Assembly: GCF_004803475.1 (NCBI RefSeq)
Contig: NZ_SRKY01000003.1
Location: 1-64,000, forward strand
Direction: 5' to 3'
DNA from: Aliishimia ponticola
GTDB taxonomy: Bacteria > Pseudomonadota > Alphaproteobacteria > Rhodobacterales > Rhodobacteraceae
DNA: 64,000 nt
The notes under the pieces were generated by a model. That model saw only the letters and a program-made list of their open reading frames with translations. It made no database searches and was not told the DNA's origin. Each line of letters begins with the position of its first letter. Positions within the stretch are counted from its first letter, which is position 1. The position numbers and the translations under genes are program-made. This document shows, piece after piece, positions 54,563 to 64,000 of the stretch.

Positions 54563-54689
54563 CGTATAGTGTCCCTTGAAATGTCCCGCCTTATCGTGGG
54601 GTGCGTTGCCCACTTATCCACAAGCTATAGAACATTGCACCAGCTTTGGGTAGGCCCGAAATGCGCGCCCCCCGCATCTGTCCCGACGG

Positions 54690-55106
54690 TCAATCGGCGC
54701 GGAAATGCGCGGCGACGCGGCGCGTTTGAGGCCGCGCGCGGTGCTCGAACAGATAGATGCCTTGCCACGTGCCCAGAACCAGCCGCCCTGCGCGAACCGG
54801 CACCGACAGGCTGACAGGCAGCATGGCGGCCTTGATATGGGCGGGCATGTCATCGGGCCCTTCGCAGGTGTGGCGCAGATAGGCCATGGCGGGATCGCTC
54901 GTCGGCGGCACGAGACGGTCGAAATAGGCGCGCAGGTCGGTCTGCACGTCGGGATCGGCATTCTCCTGGATCAGCAGGGACGCAGAGGTGTGCTGGACCA
55001 ACAGCGTCACCAACCCATCGCCCTGCCCCGCGACCCATCGCGCAACCTGATCGGTAAACTCGGTCAGGCCCGGACCATGGGTGGAAATCGTGAAATCGGT
55101 CTGCAT
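54690..55106 (-). CDS. yjbQ: YjbQ-family secondary thiamine-phosphate synthase (UPF0047)
   Basis: A 138-residue protein of the UPF0047 family. The core motif HTSASLLIQENADPDVQTDL and later GPDDMPAHIKA are characteristic; the C-terminal LGTWQGIYLFEHR completes the fold. Family members form trimers and can show thiamine-phosphate synthase activity, but the physiological role is not settled. It precedes nrdR with a 127-base gap. Confidence 0.92.
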   Translation of the reverse strand: MQTDFTISTHGPGLTEFTDQVARWVAGQGDGLVTLLVQHTSASLLIQENADPDVQTDLRAYFDRLVPPTSDPAMAYLRHTCEGPDDMPAHIKAAMLPVSLSVPVRAGRLVLGTWQGIYLFEHRARPQTRRVAAHFRAD

Positions 55107-55130
55107 CAGATCCGCCCCGCCGCCGTTTGG

Positions 55131-55529
55131 TCAACCACGGCGCAGATTGCGGTCCGCGCAAAAGCTGATGGCGTGACCGACCCGGTGGGTTGCCCCCTCG
55201 CGCCGCACGCTCTCGCCAAGAATCCAGGCCGAGCTTGGCGCGACATCCCCCGGCACGGTGCTGAACCCGATGGAACGGTCGCCGCGCTCATACGGGTCGC
55301 TGACGTAGATCGGCGCATTGCCCGGCAGGCCCAGCACCCGGCTGGCATAGGAGGCGGCGGCGCACCAGTAATCGCGCGCCCAAAGCTCGGCCATGCCGCT
55401 GACTTCGAAACTATGTGGTCCTGTGGCCGTGACCCGCATCCCGTTCGGCGCTTTGTAATCCTGCGCGGCTATGGATGTGGCGAACAGGCCCATACAGATG
55501 GTGGCGGCGGCGCGTGTGAGTTTCGTCAA
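55131..55529 (-). CDS. Small secreted protein, tandem copy B of a WCAAA family
   Basis: A 132-residue exported protein. A TTG start at 55529 overlaps the stop of the upstream related gene (TTGA), and it begins with the signal LTRAAATICMGLFATSIAAQ. The mature domain has HSFEVSGMAELWARDYWCAAASYASRVLG, including the WCAAA motif shared with the upstream paralogue, and ends in FCADRNLRRG. Two conserved cysteines (WCAAA and the terminal FCA) may form a disulfide. Function unknown. Confidence 0.75.
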   Translation of the reverse strand: MTKLTRAAATICMGLFATSIAAQDYKAPNGMRVTATGPHSFEVSGMAELWARDYWCAAASYASRVLGLPGNAPIYVSDPYERGDRSIGFSTVPGDVAPSSAWILGESVRREGATHRVGHAISFCADRNLRRG

Positions 55530-55930
55530 TCTTCCAACTCCAATACATAATTCCAGCAGAATTGCCGCGCATGGGCCAGCAGCAGGCCCTGCCCCTCTAC
55601 ATTGACCGAGACGGAGTAGCTTTTGCTGGCATTGGCCGGGGTGTCGATCGTGAACAGAACCCCTTTCGCGCCCGGCGCTGTTTGGGCAGGCCCGCGGGCC
55701 TTGGCGACATAGAGACGCCCGCGCTGCTTGCCAAGAACGTCTTCGGCGAACCGCGCGGCGGCGCACCAGATATCCTGCGCGCCCGCGCCACGCTTTTCGA
55801 TAACCTCGAAGGTCGTGGCGGTCACGCGGTTGACGGGAAGGTGCGGATCGCTCTCTGCGCTCCACACGGCATGGGCCGGTCCGGCGCTGGATACGGCGGC
55901 GGCGAGGATTAAGGCACTGAATTTCTGCAT
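55526..55930 (-). CDS. Small secreted protein, tandem copy A of a WCAAA family
   Basis: A 134-residue exported protein with signal peptide FSALILAAAVSSAGPAHA. The mature domain has RVTATTFEVIEK and DIWCAAARFAEDVLG, then a beta region (GRLYVAKARG, GVLFTIDTP) and a final ARQFCWNYVL. The WCAAA plus later FC pattern is shared with the next gene. The longer upstream frame is rejected because only this Met gives a signal peptide. The two genes are translationally coupled. Confidence 0.82.
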   Translation of the reverse strand: MQKFSALILAAAVSSAGPAHAVWSAESDPHLPVNRVTATTFEVIEKRGAGAQDIWCAAARFAEDVLGKQRGRLYVAKARGPAQTAPGAKGVLFTIDTPANASKSYSVSVNVEGQGLLLAHARQFCWNYVLELED

Positions 55931-56049
55931 CTTGGCGTCCCCCTTTGGGATTAAGATAGGAACGATGTGGTCACGATCCCAATCACAATTGAGGAAACAT
56001 CCGTTGATCGGTGTCCGCCATGTATGGTGCCGGCGCGGAAATTGGCGAT

Positions 56050-56358
56050 TCAACCGGCCATTGCGCCCGGCCATCCCAGCCAAAGCGCCACCAAGGGCAG
56101 CGCACATACGACAGCCAGACACAGGTTCAGTACCATCGCGAATGGCTGCTTGCGTGTCTTGTGCCGAAAATGCTGCTGCGCCAGTTTCGCACCCGGCGCG
56201 CCGCCAATCAGCGCCCACAGCAGCAGCGTGCGTTCAGGAATCCGCCGCCCGGCCTTGATCGCGCACCGTTTGTCCCACGCCATCATGGCATAGGAAACGA
56301 CACTGGCCGCCCCTATCCAAAGGAGCGGCCAGAGCCAAAAGTCCGATGTGCCCAGCAC
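56050..56358 (-). CDS. DUF1294 membrane protein
   Basis: A 102-residue protein with DUF1294 features: three helices with YAMMAWDKRCAI and GRRIPERTLLLWALIGGAPGA and an AQQHFRHKTRKQPFAMVL segment. The start is a GTG at 56358; no strong ribosome-binding site is evident. It is on the same strand as rpoD, 14 bases after that stop, so it is probably co-transcribed with it. Function unknown. Confidence 0.85.
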   Translation of the reverse strand: MLGTSDFWLWPLLWIGAASVVSYAMMAWDKRCAIKAGRRIPERTLLLWALIGGAPGAKLAQQHFRHKTRKQPFAMVLNLCLAVVCALPLVALWLGWPGAMAG

Positions 56359-56372
56359 TGACCGCCCAGCAC

Positions 56373-58358
<1,986 letters not shown>

Positions 58359-58392
58359 TCAGATCTCCTCGTGCACGCAGGGAAGTGTGAGT

Positions 58393-58526
58393 GATTCGCT
58401 AAATCCGAATCATCCGGGCTTTCAATTGATTCGGCCACCCGTATAGCCAGATTTTGTCAATTTTTTCCCACTATTGTGGGCTTAGCGCCGCTCTTTCGTA
58501 AACCGAATCGTTTCCAAAAGCGAATC
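58393..58526. promoter_or_regulatory. Cluster of GANTC methylation sites upstream of rpoD
   Basis: Five GANTC sites at 58393, 58407, 58428, 58505 and 58522, three of them within 40 bases in the rpoD-dnaG gap and two in the 3' end of dnaG. GANTC is the CcrM methylation site of alphaproteobacteria; clustering near a promoter can affect transcription. A chance origin is possible. Confidence 0.4.
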
Positions 58527-60428
58527 AAGGTTGCTCCGCTCCTCTCGGTTGATCGCAGCGCCGTTATTTCCAACATCGTATTCCGCCCGATCTTCGTGGG
58601 CGGCCATCTGTGCGCGCGCCATCGCATCGGCGGCTTGCCGCAAGCGCCATGTGAGCGCCTCGGCCTCCTCCGATGCCACGTCTTCTGCGGCTTCCGCGAT
58701 CTCTGCTTCCAGCCCGCGAATGGCTTGCAGCTTGGCAAGCTCTTCGACAACGGTCATGCGGGCGTTTTCAGGGTCGCCGGGCGTCCTGATGCACGGCACG
58801 ACTGCTAAGTGGGATTGGGCAAAGAAACTTTCAAGGCGTTCGGGACCGACGGCTTGCTCCACCTGTGACATCAATGCCTCGCCCGCTTCGATGTGGCGCA
58901 GGATGGCATCCCGGATCGGCTGCTGCCCTTCGCTGCGGCATTGCAGCGACTCCAGACCGCTTTCGAATTCCGGCGCCAATTCGGGGCATTTGAGGATGAC
59001 GCCAAGGATCACCGCTTCGCGCAGATGCGAGGTCACGTCCTCCGGCCCGGTGGCGAGCATGGAGGCGCGGGTCGAGGGCTGTGCCGGGGGCGGTGCCTTC
59101 CAGTCGCGCCGGGGACGTCCGCCCCCCTGCCCGCCGGGGCGGGCTGGACGGAACAGTTGCCAACGCAATTCCTTGATCGCGGTGCCGTAATGCTGACGGA
59201 CCGATGGGTCCTTGATCAGCGTGATCTTTTCGCGCAATGCCTTGTCCAGCGCGGCCTTGCGTTCGGGGCTGTCAAAGACCTTGCCCTCGGTCTCGCGCCG
59301 CCACAGCAATTCGACCATCGGCATCGCCGCATCGAGGATCGCCTGCACCGCAGGGGCTCCCTTGGCCCGCAGCAGATCATCGGGGTCTTGCCCCTCGGGC
59401 ATCATGGCAAAGCGCAGCGATTTGCCCGCCTCCAGCATCGGCAGGGCAATGTCGATCACCCGCATTGCCGCGCGCAGGCCTGCGGTGTCGCCATCCAGCG
59501 CGATGATCGGTTCATCCGCGATGCGCCACATCATCGCCAGCTGGTGTTCCGTCACCGCCGTGCCCAGTGGCGCGACCGCAGCTTTGAACCCGGCCTCGGA
59601 CAAGGCGATCACATCCATATAGCCTTCGGCGACCAGAAGCGTATTGCCTTTCCCGGCGGCCTCCCGTGCGGGGCCGTGGTTATACAGGCTTCGCCCCTTG
59701 TCGAAGAGTTCCGTTTCCGGCGAGTTGAGGTATTTCGCAGGGTCGTTCGGGTCCATCGCGCGCCCGCCAAAGGCGGTGCAGCGCCCGCGCGCATCGCGGA
59801 TCGGGAACATGATCCGCCCCCGGAACGTGTCATAGGGCTTGCCGCCCTTGGACGAATTCTTTGCCAGCCCGGCGGCAAGGATCAAGTCATCCTCGACGCC
59901 CTTTTCCTTCAGATGGCCCCACAGCCCCTGCCACGTGTCGGGGGCAAAGCCGATTTCCCAGCGGTCCTGCGCCGCCTCGTCCAGCCCGCGCCGCGCCAGG
60001 TAATCGCGCGCCTGCGCCCCCGCGCCAGAGCGCAGCAGCATACGGAAATGGCGCACAGCCATATCCATCACTTCGGACAGCTGCGTGCGCCGGTCGGCCT
60101 TTTCCTGCGCGCGCGGATCGCGGGCCGGCATTTGCAGCCCCGCCTCCGTCGCGAGGATTTCCACCGCCTCCATGAAAGAGACATTCTCGGTCTCGCAGAC
60201 GAATTTGATCGCGTCGCCCTTCGCGTGACAGCCGAAGCAATAGTAAAAGCCCTTGCGGTCATCCACGTGGAACGACGCGGTCTTTTCCTGATGAAACGGA
60301 CAGGGCGACCACATATCGCCCTTGCCCGGATTGGACTTGCGGCTGTCCCACATGACCTTGCGCCCGACAACCTGAGACAAGCTCAGTCGGGTGCGCAGTT
60401 CATCCAGAAAACCGGGGGGCAGACTCAT
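58482..60428 (-). CDS. dnaG: DNA primase
   Basis: A 648-residue primase. The N-terminal zinc domain has CPFHQEKTASFHV and CFGCHAKGD (CHC2 type). The Toprim core has LLVAEGYMDVIAL and EPIIALDGDTAGLRAAMR, carrying the catalytic Glu and Asp residues. A Gly/Arg-rich linker (about 430-460) precedes the C-terminal helicase-binding region. It is upstream of rpoD in the same direction, a conserved macromolecular-synthesis arrangement in part (rpsU is absent). Confidence 0.96.
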   Translation of the reverse strand: MSLPPGFLDELRTRLSLSQVVGRKVMWDSRKSNPGKGDMWSPCPFHQEKTASFHVDDRKGFYYCFGCHAKGDAIKFVCETENVSFMEAVEILATEAGLQMPARDPRAQEKADRRTQLSEVMDMAVRHFRMLLRSGAGAQARDYLARRGLDEAAQDRWEIGFAPDTWQGLWGHLKEKGVEDDLILAAGLAKNSSKGGKPYDTFRGRIMFPIRDARGRCTAFGGRAMDPNDPAKYLNSPETELFDKGRSLYNHGPAREAAGKGNTLLVAEGYMDVIALSEAGFKAAVAPLGTAVTEHQLAMMWRIADEPIIALDGDTAGLRAAMRVIDIALPMLEAGKSLRFAMMPEGQDPDDLLRAKGAPAVQAILDAAMPMVELLWRRETEGKVFDSPERKAALDKALREKITLIKDPSVRQHYGTAIKELRWQLFRPARPGGQGGGRPRRDWKAPPPAQPSTRASMLATGPEDVTSHLREAVILGVILKCPELAPEFESGLESLQCRSEGQQPIRDAILRHIEAGEALMSQVEQAVGPERLESFFAQSHLAVVPCIRTPGDPENARMTVVEELAKLQAIRGLEAEIAEAAEDVASEEAEALTWRLRQAADAMARAQMAAHEDRAEYDVGNNGAAINREERSNLDSLLETIRFTKERR

Positions 60429-60460
60429 GGCCGGAGTATCCGGCTTATCGCGCCGAAAGT

Positions 60461-60808
60461 CTAGTTGGACACGTTGTTGCGGAGCGCCTGAATCTGCTCG
60501 AAATTTTCGATGCAGGTGATTTTTGTGTCCGCCTCAAGATCGGTGTTCCGCAGATCGCGCATCTTCAGCGAATAGACATATTCGACCACCGCAGGCAGCG
60601 CTGAAGAGATCCCCTCGGGCCATTGCGGGTTCTCGCTGACCAAGGTTTCAACCGCCTTGTTCTTGCGCACGCGGTCAAGACGGGCCTGCTGCACCTTGCC
60701 CATAAGCTGTGCCTGCAACGCACATTGCGCTTCTTTTTCCGCGTCACTTGCTGCCCAAACAGGGGCCGCCAGCCCCACACTCAATACCGTCGCCAAAATC
60801 CGCGTCAT
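60461..60808 (-). CDS. Small secreted protein, unknown function
   Basis: A 115-residue exported protein with signal peptide TRILATVLSVGLAAPVWA. The mature part is helical with two cysteines (EAQCALQAQL, TKITCIENF), giving a possible disulfide. The start at 60808 has a GGAG ribosome-binding site; a Met four codons upstream is the alternative. Its stop is 32 bases from the dnaG start. It resembles the small cysteine-containing exported proteins elsewhere in the window, but no family is recognised. Confidence 0.75.
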   Translation of the reverse strand: MTRILATVLSVGLAAPVWAASDAEKEAQCALQAQLMGKVQQARLDRVRKNKAVETLVSENPQWPEGISSALPAVVEYVYSLKMRDLRNTDLEADTKITCIENFEQIQALRNNVSN

Positions 60809-60900
60809 AGCAGTCTCCATTCGATCCTTGCGGCAGCAAACTAGTCGCCAATGCGGGAACAGCCAAGCCTGATCGGCGCTCTCGCACTATTGTGCAAAGA

Positions 60901-61446
60901 TCAGCCGCGCGCCGCGACCGTGGTCATGGCTTGGCTCAGGTCATGCACCAGCGTCGCCGCCATCGAGCGGAAAACCATCAGCAGGAACCGATCCGCGCCG
61001 ATCCGCGTGACCGAAGCGTTCACATGCTGGATTTGCGTGCGTGCCGTGTGGCCGCGTTTGAAATGCGCTGCCCGCAGGTCCAGCGGCACAAGCCGCGCCA
61101 ACACGGCCTCGGCCTTGGGGCCGGACAGTTCCACGCAGGCCCAGGCATCGCTTTGATCGACGACCGCCGCGTATTCCGCCAGATCGGCGACCGGCTCCGG
61201 CCCGGCCAGCACCACCTGACCGCGTCCGAACCAGATCGCCCGCGCGCCATCCTTCCCGGTGGCCCGGTTCGGTCCCGGCAAGGCCATCCCATGCGCCGTT
61301 TCCAACGCCTTGGCCAACCCGGCTTCCGCGCCGTTATAAGCCATGAGCGAGGTCAGCGGGCCCAGCTTTGCCTCTGTCAGCTTTTGCGCACCGATTTCCA
61401 GCGGCACCAGCCCATCCACGGCGCTTTTCGCAACAATTTCAACCAC
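60901..61446 (-). CDS. soxG: Sarcosine oxidase gamma subunit
   Basis: A 181-residue protein matching SoxG of heterotetrameric sarcosine oxidase. Features are LGPLTSLMAYNG near the N-terminus, WACVELSGPKAEAVLARLVPLDLRAAHF in the middle, and FLLMVFRSMAATLVHDL at the C-terminus. The start is a GTG at 61446 with a GGGGAG site 7 bases away; it overlaps the soxA stop by 8 bases. Its usual partners soxB and soxD would lie beyond the right end. Confidence 0.9.
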   Translation of the reverse strand: MVEIVAKSAVDGLVPLEIGAQKLTEAKLGPLTSLMAYNGAEAGLAKALETAHGMALPGPNRATGKDGARAIWFGRGQVVLAGPEPVADLAEYAAVVDQSDAWACVELSGPKAEAVLARLVPLDLRAAHFKRGHTARTQIQHVNASVTRIGADRFLLMVFRSMAATLVHDLSQAMTTVAARG

Positions 61447-64000
61447 GTACACGCTCCCCTTCTGGATCGAATTGCACCGGATCGACGATCTCAAGCACGG
61501 TTTCCACGTCGCGCAGATGATCGACCATGCGGACCCGTTCCCCGACCCGCGCCATGCCGCCACGGACAAAGCCCAGCGCCACGTAACGCTCCAGCGATGG
61601 GGACCACCCGACCGAGGTCACATAGCCCTGATCATGCACCCGGTGCGCCGCGTCGCCTTCGTTGAAAAGATGCGCGCCCGCCGTGATCTGCTTGACCGGT
61701 CCCACCGCCTTGAGCCCCACAAGGCGTTCGCGGTCCGGATCAAGCAGGCCTTCACGCTGCGCCATCGTCTTGCCGATGCAGTCTTTCTTGGCGGAGATCA
61801 TACGCTCCATATGGCAGTCGAAAGCCGTCACGCGCCCGGTGATTTCCGCGTGGGTGATGAAGCCTTTTTCAATCCGCAGCACATTCAGCGCCTCCATGCC
61901 GTAGGCTCCGCCCTCCAGCGCTTCGGCCCGTTCGACCAACAGCTTGAACAGGCTCTCGCCATAGCGCGCGGGCACCGCGACCTCATAGGCATGTTCGCCC
62001 GAGAAGGAGATGCGGAACAACCGCCCCGCGACCCCGGCCACAGACACGTCACCGCAGGCCATGAAGGGGAAGCTGTCATTGTCGATGGGTGTGTCCAGCA
62101 GCCCGTTCAGCAGATCGCGCGCTTTAGGACCGGCGACGGCGAATTGCGCCCATTGCTCTGTCGCGGAGGTGATCCGCACATCCCAATCGGGCCGCAGCGC
62201 CTGGGTGATGAACTCCAGATGTCGCATCACCGGCCCGGCCGCCGCCGTGGTCGTGGTCATGACGTAATGCGTCTCGCCCAGCCGCGCGGTGGTGCCGTCA
62301 TCCATGACATGACCGTCCTCGCGCAGCATCAAGCCATAGCGCACGCGCCCGACCTTGAGCGTTGAGAACATGTTGGTATAGGCGAAATCCAGTAGCGCCG
62401 CCGCGTCCGGGCCCTGAATGTCGATCTTACCCAGCGTGGACACGTCACACACACCCACCGAGTTGCGCACATAGCCGACCTCACGGTCACAGCTGTCGCG
62501 CCAGGTGTTTTCCCGTTCGCGCGGGAAGTAGCTGGGCCGATACCACAGCCCCGTGGCGACCATCGGCGCGCCCATCTCGACAGAGACCGCGTGGGACGTC
62601 GTGAACCGCTCGGGCGCGAAGCCCTTGCCGCGTGCGCCCGCGCCCAGTGCCGCAATCGCCACCGGCGTGTAGGGCGGGCGGAAGGTGGTGGTCCCGGTTT
62701 CGGGGATACCGCGCCCGGTCGCATCCGCCAGCAATGCCAGCGCCTGCATGTTGGAATTCTTGCCCTGATCGGTGGCCATGCCTTGGGTGGTATAGCGCTT
62801 CATATGCTCGACCGACCGGAAGTTTTCGTGCGCCGCCTGTTTCACATCCTTCACGCTGACATCATTCTGGAAATCAAGCCACGCGCGGCCCTTGCCCGGC
62901 ACCGCCCAGATCGGGGACAGACGATAGGGATCGTCTTCGGCCTGCGGCAGATCCACCGAAATCTCGCGGCCCAGCGCCTGCCCGGCTGCCGCAACACCCG
63001 CCGCAAGACACGCCGCCGTGGACATCTGCCCATTGCAGGCCCCCGCCGCGACCATGCCCGGCACCGCGCCCGCCATGGGCACGAAGGACGCGATCTGTTC
63101 GGACCATTCCGGGCGCGCGCCCAAGTGACAGGTCAGGTGTACCGTCGCGTTCCAGCCGCCTGAAACGGCAAGGCAATCGGTCGCTATGCGCTCTTCTCCC
63201 AGCGGCGTGCGCAGCGTGATCGCCTCCAGCCCATGCCGCCCGGCGGCATTGGACACGACCGATCCCTTGAACACCTGCACCCCCGGCAACAGCGGCGCAT
63301 CCTCGCGGCTGTCAATCAGCGCCGCCACGTGAACGCCTGCATCCTGCAAATCGCGCACGGTCTGATGCGCGCCGTCATTATTGCCGAACACCGTGACCGT
63401 CTTGCCCGGCGTCACACCCCAGCGGTTGAGATACGCTCGCACCGCGCCCGCCTGCATGATCCCCGGCCGGTCATTGTTGCGAAAGGCGATTCCACGCTCC
63501 AACGCGCCCGCCGCCAGAACCGAGGATTTGGCCACGATCCGCCAGAATGTCTCTAGCGGCACCCCGTCGCCGCGCGTGCCGCGATGATGCGAAACCCGCT
63601 CAAGCGCGCCGAACGTGCCGCCGTCATGCACCCCGGTAACCGTGGTGCGGACCATCCGGCGCACATTGGGCAGGCTGTCCAATTCGGCCAGCACGTTATC
63701 GACCCACAGATGACCGGGCTGCCCGCCCACCTCCTGCGTCTCGGCCAGCAAACGCCCGCCCATGCGGCTATCCTCATCGACCAGCAGCACATCGGCCCCG
63801 GCGCGCCCCGCCGCCAAAGCCGCCATCAACCCGGTCGGCCCCGCCCCGATCACCAGCAGATCGCAGAACAGATAGCCTTTGTCATAGTGATCCGGGTTCG
63901 GCGCACCGCTAAGCCCGCCAAGCCCGGCAGCGCGGCGGATGAACGGCTCATAGACCTTCTCCCAAAAGCTCTGGGGCCACATGAACGTCTTGTAATAGAA
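61439..64000 (-). CDS. soxA: Sarcosine oxidase alpha subunit (5'-truncated by the window)
   Basis: At least 853 residues of the large flavoprotein subunit; the gene runs off the right edge and the frame stays open, with the upstream residues FYYKTF matching the family. The part seen shows a Rossmann FAD-binding fold (VIGAGPTGLMAALAAGRAG) and a C-terminal GcvT/aminomethyltransferase-like folate domain that hands one-carbon units to tetrahydrofolate. The enzyme demethylates sarcosine to glycine. The full protein is about 1000 residues. Confidence 0.95.
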   Translation of the reverse strand, partial: FYYKTFMWPQSFWEKVYEPFIRRAAGLGGLSGAPNPDHYDKGYLFCDLLVIGAGPTGLMAALAAGRAGADVLLVDEDSRMGGRLLAETQEVGGQPGHLWVDNVLAELDSLPNVRRMVRTTVTGVHDGGTFGALERVSHHRGTRGDGVPLETFWRIVAKSSVLAAGALERGIAFRNNDRPGIMQAGAVRAYLNRWGVTPGKTVTVFGNNDGAHQTVRDLQDAGVHVAALIDSREDAPLLPGVQVFKGSVVSNAAGRHGLEAITLRTPLGEERIATDCLAVSGGWNATVHLTCHLGARPEWSEQIASFVPMAGAVPGMVAAGACNGQMSTAACLAAGVAAAGQALGREISVDLPQAEDDPYRLSPIWAVPGKGRAWLDFQNDVSVKDVKQAAHENFRSVEHMKRYTTQGMATDQGKNSNMQALALLADATGRGIPETGTTTFRPPYTPVAIAALGAGARGKGFAPERFTTSHAVSVEMGAPMVATGLWYRPSYFPRERENTWRDSCDREVGYVRNSVGVCDVSTLGKIDIQGPDAAALLDFAYTNMFSTLKVGRVRYGLMLREDGHVMDDGTTARLGETHYVMTTTTAAAGPVMRHLEFITQALRPDWDVRITSATEQWAQFAVAGPKARDLLNGLLDTPIDNDSFPFMACGDVSVAGVAGRLFRISFSGEHAYEVAVPARYGESLFKLLVERAEALEGGAYGMEALNVLRIEKGFITHAEITGRVTAFDCHMERMISAKKDCIGKTMAQREGLLDPDRERLVGLKAVGPVKQITAGAHLFNEGDAAHRVHDQGYVTSVGWSPSLERYVALGFVRGGMARVGERVRMVDHLRDVETVLEIVDPVQFDPEGERVRG

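Overview
The window is chromosomal DNA of an alphaproteobacterium, most likely a Rhodobacterales (Roseobacter-group) species. This is inferred from the GC-rich coding style, an rpoH-rluD pair, MmcB, sarcosine oxidase soxA-soxG, a degenerate RibB/RibA fusion, and dnaG-rpoD next to small Rhodobacterales-type secreted proteins. No database search was possible. I saw no insertion sequence, integrase, phage or CRISPR array.

Layout. 1-7.1 kb: a minus-strand sensory block with a CheB-CheR-PAS-HWE/HisKA_2 kinase fusion, its single-domain response regulator, and a LytS-like membrane hybrid kinase. 7.3-9.9 kb: a serralysin-type RTX metalloprotease. 10-11.6 kb: an SDR oxidoreductase, a small secreted protein and a stand-alone Lrp/AsnC ligand-binding domain. 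11.7-17.7 kb: histidine genes hisB, hisH, hisA, hisF and hisE on the plus strand, interrupted by a Bcr/CflA exporter with a divergent TetR regulator, a DUF2147 protein and a small membrane protein. 17.9-23.6 kb: cytochrome b561, a CoA-binding protein, a zinc-ribbon protein, rlmB, tRNA-Tyr, a glycosyltransferase-like protein and O-acetylhomoserine sulfhydrylase. 23.6-26.3 kb: an 873-residue bitopic protein resembling a fused GspL/PilM and GspC/PilP.

26.3-36.7 kb: 4-hydroxyphenylpyruvate dioxygenase with a divergent Lrp regulator, a CPA2 antiporter, the ligase-associated exonuclease and ATP-dependent DNA ligase with a coupled amidohydrolase, oligoendopeptidase F and a DCC-family protein. 36.9-42.2 kb: a membrane nucleotide cyclase, rpoH, rluD, tRNA-His, a GNAT acetyltransferase and mmcB. 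42.3-44.3 kb: a translationally coupled pair of a coiled-coil membrane protein and a membrane-anchored ClpP-like serine protease, the least explained module here. 44.4-44.55 kb: a structured RNA that may be 6S RNA.

45-54.6 kb: a riboflavin/nrdR/nusB block (nrdR-ribD, then ribE-ribB-ribH-nusB, all minus strand) split by a plus-strand capsule cluster (kpsS, a Wza/KpsD-like exporter, kpsC). A strong intrinsic-terminator hairpin lies in the first codons of kpsC. 54.7-64 kb: yjbQ, two tandem related secreted proteins, a DUF1294 membrane protein, rpoD, dnaG, a small secreted protein, and soxG with soxA running off the right end.

Most of the window is housekeeping metabolism and information processing. 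The items most worth follow-up are the coiled-coil/ClpP-like pair, the GspL/GspC-like fusion, the terminator inside kpsC, the 6S-like RNA and the sensory kinase island.
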